This document shows, one piece after another, positions 57,001 to 64,000 of a DNA stretch of 64,000 nt. The DNA is taken from assembly GCA_003996215.1 (NCBI GenBank), contig QJPP01007585.1, positions 310,001-374,000 of the forward strand. Direction: 5' to 3'. Position 1 is the stretch's first letter. Every line of letters starts with the position of its first letter. The position numbers and the translations under genes were made by a program. The notes beneath the pieces were generated by a model. The model was given only the letters and a program-made list of their open reading frames with translations, made no database searches and was not told where the DNA came from. The DNA comes from Jaltomata sinuosa. Its lineage: Eukaryota; Streptophyta; Magnoliopsida; Solanales; Solanaceae.

Positions 57001-57866
57001 CGCCCAAGCGCAGGGATGGCCAGGCGAGCGCATGTGTGCTGGTGCCACAGCATGCCAATGCAGGCAGCACTATGGGTAGGAAGGTGCAAGGGGACTGGCA
57101 TCTGGTCGACATGTAGGTGAGTGCATGCAGGTGCAGCCCAGGTGCATGCTGCAACACCACACAAGAAGCCAGCAGCAATAACAGCCTAAGCTAAGGCAGA
57201 CTAACACACGATGGACCCCCAGGAATGCATCCGGGGTCCCGCAAACACAAACGAGCTAAGCTATTAAACTAGAAACTGCATTTTTGACTCAATGGAATCA
57301 ATAAAAATCCTATCAGAGGCCGAGTTAACAAAAAGTTGGCCCTGCACCCAAAATTAACCTTTAGGCCAATTATCCCAAAATGAAACCTAAGAGCCAAAAT
57401 CATATCTGAAAGCCTCAGGACCCAAACCAATGGTCCCTTTAGCCTAAACTCGACATTCCAGAGCTAACAGCTCTGACAGAATTTCCATTCGAGATCGTCT
57501 TCTATGAATGTTGACAAAAGTCAACCTTATAAGCCCAACTAGCCTGAAAACACAAAATGAGAGAGAATTCAAAGCTGAAAAACTCCCAAATCCCAACCAA
57601 AGGTCCTACTAGACCAAAGTCCACACTCTAGATCTAAGAGAACTGTCAGAATTTAATTCCGAGCACGATTACAATGAATGTTGACTAAAGTTAATGATTT
57701 CGTAAGTTATGGTTCTAAAATAGAGAAACGACCATAAAGACCAAACAAATGGATCGGGCACCAAACAATTGGTTCCAATAAACCATAAATGACTTGGGCT
57801 GATACAGGCAAGCTCTAATAGTACAAAGAAGGAAAAAATGTATGAATGACCAAAACGGTCATTACA
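54046..57866 (-). repeat. Element F 3' LTR, 3821 bp
   Basis: The start is degraded (TATTACGGCCCG for TGTCACGACCCG); it ends GGTCATTACA. The GC-rich region near 57000-57140 corresponds to the Element A array but no longer shows regular units, and the TATA position reads CTTAAGAAGC. Several short frames inside are not genes. Confidence 0.88.
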
Positions 57867-60699
57867 TCATCCACTAATAAAAAGGACTTTCATTCGCAAA
57901 AGTAAAGAAATAAGGAAACAACAGATACTCGACAACTACGGATACAAAGCCCGCACTACTCTCTCAAAAACCCGGGTAGCCTTCTCGACCGTACGGCACC
58001 CAATGGAGCTAAACCAAAGGAAAACTACCACAAACTTCAACTTCTCACAAGCCAAACTCAACTCCAACCTTTAACATCAAAACTCCAAAGGCCTATCAAT
58101 CAAACCGAACCCCAAGAAACTCAACTAGAATGCACTGACACAACACGAAAACCAAGAAAACCAAGGCGATTCAACACATGAAACTCGAAACCTCGATACT
58201 ACAACCAAATTCACCCAGAAAGACACACACTAAAGCTTTAACTCCTGAACACATTGATCCCCCAAAACCTTTATTCAGACCTAAATCCTTTTGCACTTTA
58301 AACATAAAGCTTCACCCAAGTCAAACACTCGAGCCACCCTTGAAACACCAATTCACCCATCGAAGATCCATAGTTCCCGCTACACTCAACCTCGAACAAG
58401 GTCACCTTTATAGTCAAACTCTATTCAAGTCAAGCTCTAGTCTCCTCGCCTTGGTCATCTAAAAGATTAACCCAAAGCACCTCTTTGAAAACTGTAATAA
58501 TCTGCCCCGATTAACTATCAACCAACAAATGGATTCTTTTACTAGCATCAATCTCGATACCTGAACCCAACTAAACCAACCATCGGAGCTCAACTGAAAA
58601 TTGCACACTAGGGTTGGGAAAGATATGAATGAACCCCCTGTATGAATGGAGAAGTCTCCTAACTATCAACCAGGACCAATCTCGCTGAATCTTTCTAAGT
58701 CTTAATCAGTTGAGAGTGAATGAACTTGAGCAACTTTCCAAGCAGACCCAATCACAAAAACAATATCTCTGCAAGGTGTGTGGTAAGCCTACCACAAAGT
58801 CCATATCCATCATATAAGCTCCAAACTCTAGAAATGTTGTTGTTGCTCCAAATACTCAAACACCATTTGGATTAGAAATCACCTTACTAGCCCCACCTTA
58901 GAAAGAAGTCCAACACACCATAAATATTAAGAAAAAACACCTTGTAGGCAAATAAAAGGATGTCTGAAGCCCAAGGCCACTGCCTAGCTATTGCAAATTC
59001 CATTATCTCAAAACTCCCCCTCTGGCTAAAATCCACCCTGTCTACTATACTAGTACACAAGCCTCCAACTCTGAGAGCATTCAGCATACAATAACTCTTG
59101 GCCCATACTAGCCGAGTCTAACCAACGCTAGAATCCCATACACAGATAACCCTTTGGAGAATCAACTTATTAAAACCTCTAACTCTTAGAACACAAAGGC
59201 GACCATCACCCTCAAAGTACCATTAGAATCCCAAGTAGCCCTATTGGCCTCAATATGCACAACCTGATCACACATAACATACAACCAATGATCCTCAGAC
59301 TGAAGCTGTTGAATCTGTCTAACCAAAGTAGAATGCCCTCGTACTGACAAAAACACTGCTGGGATCTGGGAAGTCCAGCCTAATCAAATGGTTAGCCAAG
59401 GACTAGATCTCCAGGGCCAACAACCACTCCAAAACTGAAGTAGGGAACCTATGTTGCCTGCACCCACTACCTTTCAGCATAAGAATGTTGCAATCATAGA
59501 GAAACTTCCATAACCCATCTAAAGTAACCTACTAGCCCGCGCTTCTAAAACCTGTTTCCAATTGCCAATCAATGTCTCTATCAAATCCCTGAGTAGACTT
59601 ATATGCCGCTGATGAACACATATGAGATGGAGCAAATTAAGCTCTGAATATATAATTTTCCCCATCCACAGATGCTACTAAAACTTGGGTGATCAAAAGA
59701 GCATAACAAGGATAATCATCACTGATAAAATAAGCCCTAAAAGGTAGTACTGAAAAGACCTATCACCTCGATCTCTTACTAGAAGGGAATCTGACCTCAA
59801 ATTCATTTAATAGAAAAGTGCCACTGCAATTTGTAATTGGTCAGATCGAGTCACCAACACAAAATCCCAAGAAAACCCTCAATCGTTACCTCAATCATCT
59901 ACTAGAACACATATATATGAGCAAGGAGCCATCTCTCTCCTTTTTGCAAACCAAATGACACCCTTTTCAAAGAAACACCAAAACTGACAGACTCTTTCAC
60001 CAAATACCCAAGAATTGTTCCCTTAGCTCCCACATCTTTACTGGCAACACTCGATAAGGCATGAAAAAAATAGGTTGAATGCCCAACTTAACCAAAATAC
60101 TACGATCAAAACTCAACCGCAAACCACCGCCAAAACTCAACCACGATACTACAGTCAAAACTCAACCAAACAAAAACTAGGGAAAACAAGGAAAGCAACT
60201 CAATCAGGCTAGAAATGGAGGGAAAAAACAAAAAAAAACCATATACCTATCAACTTCCAAAACCAACAACAATAACGGGGATCAACTCTAAACCCATGGG
60301 AAAAGCAAAACCATCTAGTATCCACTGTCAAATCCAATAGCATCCTCCTTAAGATAAGCAACTTACCTCGGTACACCACTACCAATACCATACCACGCAA
60401 ACGGAAAGACTTCTAGTAAATACTAGATACAGGCCTAGGCAACAACCACCCAAGACCGCTTGAAAAGAATAACTCAAACCAAGCCTAGAACCATAACAAA
60501 ACTGGAGGCTAACAGACCTACCCACAAGTCACAACTCTGGGTAGTCATATCTTAAGGACAACACACCCTATCAACTACTAAAAAGAATCAATCTACAAAG
60601 AAATGATACGCATAATACTACAAACTCAAGTAGTAATATAACCAAATAAGAAACAAGTAGGCATATATGCATAAACATAAAAAAATGTAGATTCACAAT
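57867..60699 (-). pseudogene. Element F internal region with integrase fragments
   Basis: 57945-58005 (minus) encodes VEKATRVFERVV, matching the EEATW region of the Element D integrase tail and sharing the Trp-to-Arg change with Element A. 59150-59460 matches the region before the integrase zinc finger of D (26680-26930), including the stretch TGGTTAGCCAAGGACT. No RT, RNase H or catalytic core is visible between gag and these fragments. Confidence 0.65.
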
Positions 60700-61957
60700 G
60701 CAAACAACACCAGCACTAGCTAATGGTAATGAAAGTTGAAACTGAAGCAACGATATCTGGAACCTCAACCACTGGCATGCCAAGAAGGGCATTGGACTAT
60801 TGGTGTTTATCATTGGATTGAGTAGTCGATGTTGAAAACTCAACCATCCCACACCGGGGACAATCTATAAAATAGTGACCAATCACCCCACAACTATAAC
60901 ATACTAAAGAAGCCCTGCTATGACGCACGATGCTTATCAACTCTGGATGAATACCTGAACCACTTGGCTGAAAGCCACCTCTAACAAACTGGGGACCACC
61001 CCTACAACCTTGTACAATACCTCTAGCTGCCTAGGGACCACCCCTACTACCTTGCACTCCACCTCTAGCCGATAGCACTAGAGCCTTGGGAGATAAAACT
61101 CACTGACCATGTTGACTAGAAGATGTGATCGTGAGGAAATCCCTAGAAAAGTGGCCATACTAACTGAACCGAAAACAAGCTTTACCAGCTATAGTCTAAT
61201 GGGTAGATCTCGCTAAACCTGACCGACCACCCTGGCCTACACACCTTGAATTTAAACCTCAAAGAACCTGACCTGCACCATGTCTACTCTGCTCAATATG
61301 CTATGTACAACCACCCTCTCAAACATGCGAAGCTACTGAGGCTGGACTAATAGATAGGATGAAATGAAACCGATCCCTAGCAGAGAATCCCCTACCTCAA
61401 GACTGAGAACCTTATAAATTGCCCTGACAATGATGACTCTTAGAACTACCTCTATAAGCCTCACGACATAACCCTTCTATATCCATAGAATGGTCAATCA
61501 CCTGTACAAAGGTCATCCCAACTATCACCAAATGCTCTATCACCAAATGGAGCATTGAAGTCAATCCTCCAGCAAAATCATAGACTATCTCAAACTCTGA
61601 AGGCACAGGCCTAGCAGTGCACCTAATCACCTTGTGAAACCTTGCCTCGTACTCCAATACCAACATATAACCCTGTTAGAGAACTAGAATCTTAAACCTA
61701 ACTGAAGCACAACTCGAAGAACCGGGTACTGCCACAACCTGTGGTACTGAAACACCCATCGTAGGACTTATTAGAGTCCTAGCCACAGTGCCTTGAAGAA
61801 CTGGGGTAGCATGAAAACCTACTAGAGGCTGCACTAGACCTACACCCCTTATCTAATATAGTAAGCTCCCACTCTGAAATCCTGGCGCTGGAGGAAACAC
61901 TGAAGCAACATGCATAAAAGCCCCGTCATCACCCACTGTCGTACTCATCCTAGGCAT
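60700..61957 (-). pseudogene. Gag with two zinc knuckles (Element F)
   Basis: Start ATG at 61957 (MPRMSTTVGDDG), with a stop after GSLLY. The gag domain is partly open at 61666-61412 (VLEYEARFHKVIRC), aligning with ISEYDTHFHQLAPF of Element D. The first knuckle, 61136-61177, is decayed: CFRFS, a stop, then YGHFSRDF. The second, 60860-60901, is a perfect CX2CX4HX4C: CYSCGVIGHYFIDC. About 230 bases of Arg/Gly-rich coding remnant separate them. Broken by stops. Confidence 0.7.
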
Positions 61958-62150
61958 CTGAAAAGGAATGGAAATACAAAGTTTTAGAAGTAAATGGAAA
62001 AAGTAATGCACGATAAGAAGCCAAGAATATGGAACTTTTCATAATAATGCCTTGTAGCCTTCAACGGATGGGATACGGATGTCATTATATTGATCCACAA
62101 GACTCTACTTAGATACTTGCTCTTGTACCAATGACAATGGCAAACCTAGA

Positions 62151-62162
62151 GCTCTAATACCC
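62151..62162 (-). promoter_or_regulatory. Primer binding site, tRNA-iMet, decayed (Element F)
   Basis: The minus strand reads GGGTATTAGAGC against TGGTATCAGAGC, two mismatches, three bases from the LTR start at 62166. Confidence 0.75.
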
Positions 62163-62165
62163 AGC

Positions 62166-63660
62166 TGTCCCGACCTAATTTCATAGTTCATGATGGCACA
62201 TACAACAACCCAGTAGGCCCATAGCTCGAAATGGTTAGTAATGGGATACTACCTAATCCAACATGCATAATAATCAGAAATGAGTGGAAGTAGATATAAA
62301 ATAGAACAACACAGAAGCAATCAACCTGAATGTATAAGGATAAGGAAATTACACCAACCCAAAGAGTTGGTATAGAAAATACAGGAGCTTTTAATAGAAT
62401 ACAAGCTACATATAACAAATAGTAAATACAATTGTCTCTAAATAAACAAAGAGTAACAGTGCTAAGAGATGAAATGTGGTCAATATTTGGTCGGTCGGAG
62501 ATCACCATAGTCTCAAATATCCAAAAGCTGCATGAGAATCCATGTGATCAACAATGAAGGTTCTCACTAGAATCTGCACCAAAAAGATGCAGAAGTGTAG
62601 TATGGACATCAATTGCTAAGCAATAGGTACCCAGTAGGCATCATCAGCCGACTAAGCGCATATAAGATATAATGATAGTAAATAGCAGATAGCAAAGAAG
62701 CAGTCATAGAAGCAATAGAGAAAGCACATAGAAACTAGCATGGATAGAAGTCAACAAGAATTACAAACATCCTATGCTAGCCACAGAAGAGATATATATA
62801 TAACACAGAACACATGTGAAGGAAAAAGAACGCACCTGCAATCCTTGCAATAACAATATATATAAAGAGAGGGTTTAAGAAAGTTGGTGATATACTGATA
62901 ACCTCAAGTAAAAAGGGAAAGAAGGTAAACAATTAAACATACTTAAGCTGAAAGCATTTACTTAATGAAATCACGCTAAAAACCCAATTTCAAGATAAGA
63001 ACATATATAAATCAACCTCACAAGTACAACCCTAGGATGCAATAAGCTACACCACAAAGAAAAGAAAAGCAACTAATCTACACCATGATAAAGGATAGAA
63101 TTAGCTAACCCACAACTGCTCAGAAGTCCACATAAATAGTTCCACAACAAATATAGGATACACTAATCCATCAATGATCAAATTAAAAATAAGTAGAACC
63201 TCAATAGGCTAGAAACCACTAATCCACCAATAACCGAAGGATATAACAAGCTCTACAATTAGGTATAAGCAATAAAATCTACCTACAGTCCCAACAGGCG
63301 CCCATACACCTGAGGAACAAAATCAAGTGAAAACAAACCCTCTGACATCCTATACTACCAGAGCATACACTGAGCAAACCACAAACAAGAGTGGAATCCA
63401 AATAGAATGTGCAAGATGATGTAATATGATGGAACTGTGTGATAGTAACCATGTATGTACTTCCTCTAATTCTAATAGGCCCAACAGGCAGGATACATAG
63501 AAGGACACAACTTTTATACCTCAGCTACACCGTATACCACTCCTCTGGCACACTCAGCACGTAGCCCCTGGTTTGGATCGGCAAGGTCTATGGAGGTCTA
63601 TGACCACATACTAAAATGCAAATCTTAATATAATTGTCCAAAGTGTATTAGGATCCTAAG
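62166..63660 (-). repeat. Element F 5' LTR, part before the Element G insertion
   Basis: Starts TGTCCCGACC and runs parallel to 54046 onward. At 63660 the match (in the region equivalent to about 55700) stops and a fresh LTR start follows. Confidence 0.87.
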
Positions 63661-64000
63661 TGTCACGACCCGATTTCTCAAGTCATGATGGCACATACAA
63701 TCCCCCGTAGGCGAACCAATTCTCGTAGCACAGAACGGTTAGTAATGGGATACTACCTAACCAAAATGCACCAGCAAGCAGAAGTAAGCGAAAGCAAAAC
63801 TCGAATATAAATACATAAAGGAAACTACACCAACCCCAAGACTTGGTATCAATAGTACAAAAGCTTCTAATAGGATACAAGTGCTAGTAGTAACAAAATA
63901 CAACATAAATTGCCTCCGAAAGTACAAGGAGCAACAGTACAACAGATGAGATATAGACAAGCCCCGACCGTCAGGCGCTCACCCTAGTCTCAAAGATCCA
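63661..64000 (-). repeat. Element G LTR, first 340 bases
   Basis: TGTCACGACCCG at 63661 begins a sequence almost identical to 5514-5853 of Element A and much closer to A than to its host F. The five bases before it, CTAAG, are the predicted target duplication. The rest is outside the window; a complete element or a solo LTR are both possible. Confidence 0.9.

Larger units (their letters stand above)
54046..64000 (-). mobile_element. Element F: older relative of Element A, interrupted by Element G
   Basis: LTRs at 54046-57866 and from 62166 (interrupted at 63660) match the Element A LTR with many substitutions and have the same length (3821 against 3817). The internal region (57867-62165) holds gag, an integrase zinc-finger fragment and the decayed chromodomain-like tail, without RT. 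It is longer than that of A (4299 against 3547). Target duplications cannot be checked because the right end is outside the window. Confidence 0.88.

Overview
This window is repetitive nuclear DNA from a flowering plant. I find no host gene in it. Almost every base can be assigned to LTR retrotransposons of the Ty3/Gypsy superfamily, nested inside one another. The element types (a Tekay-like chromovirus with LTRs over 3 kb, and Athila-like elements with a tRNA-Asp primer site and an extra 3' ORF) are typical of large dicot genomes. From memory of similar LTR sequences I lean towards Solanaceae, but the window alone does not prove it.

Layout, with my own element names. Element A (1-9330, minus; left end outside the window) is a non-autonomous Tekay-like element with LTRs of about 3.8 kb. 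Element B (about 9.8-52.3 kb, plus) is an old Athila-like element that kept gag, protease and a 3' ORF but has lost reverse transcriptase and integrase. It is the platform for the other insertions. Element C (17675-37003, plus; target duplication GATGT) sits in B and has 2.35 kb LTRs but no recognisable coding capacity. Element D (22096-33879, minus; target duplication TGATT) sits in C. It is a nearly complete Tekay chromovirus with gag, protease, RT, RNase H, integrase and a chromodomain-like tail, and it is broken by a few lesions. A 166-bp tandem duplication covers the right end of C plus its flank. Element E (37173-51600, minus; target duplication AAGAT/CAGAT) is an Athila-like element inserted in the second copy of that duplication. 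B then resumes at about 51.6 kb and ends near 52.3 kb. A stretch of about 1.7 kb with direct and inverted repeats follows. Element F (54046 to beyond the window, minus) is an older relative of A, and its 5' LTR is interrupted at 63661 by the LTR of Element G, a close relative of A.

Order of events from nesting: B, then C into B, then the 166-bp duplication, then E into the duplicate. D entered C independently, and G entered F. LTR divergence judged by eye agrees: D shows about 3 differences in a 100-base sample, E about 10 in 118, and C roughly 20 in 128.

The most interesting signals are regulatory rather than coding. GC-rich, family-specific short-repeat blocks lie just upstream of TATA boxes in the LTRs of A, C and E. 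In E the same motif block recurs inside the element, upstream of a pyrimidine-rich leader, a splice donor, a splice acceptor and the 3' ORF. B shows a parallel layout with a different motif. A hairpin with a conserved AGGCAA-type loop follows both the pol stop and the 3' ORF stop in E. I see no CRISPR array, rRNA or tRNA gene, and no convincing host gene.
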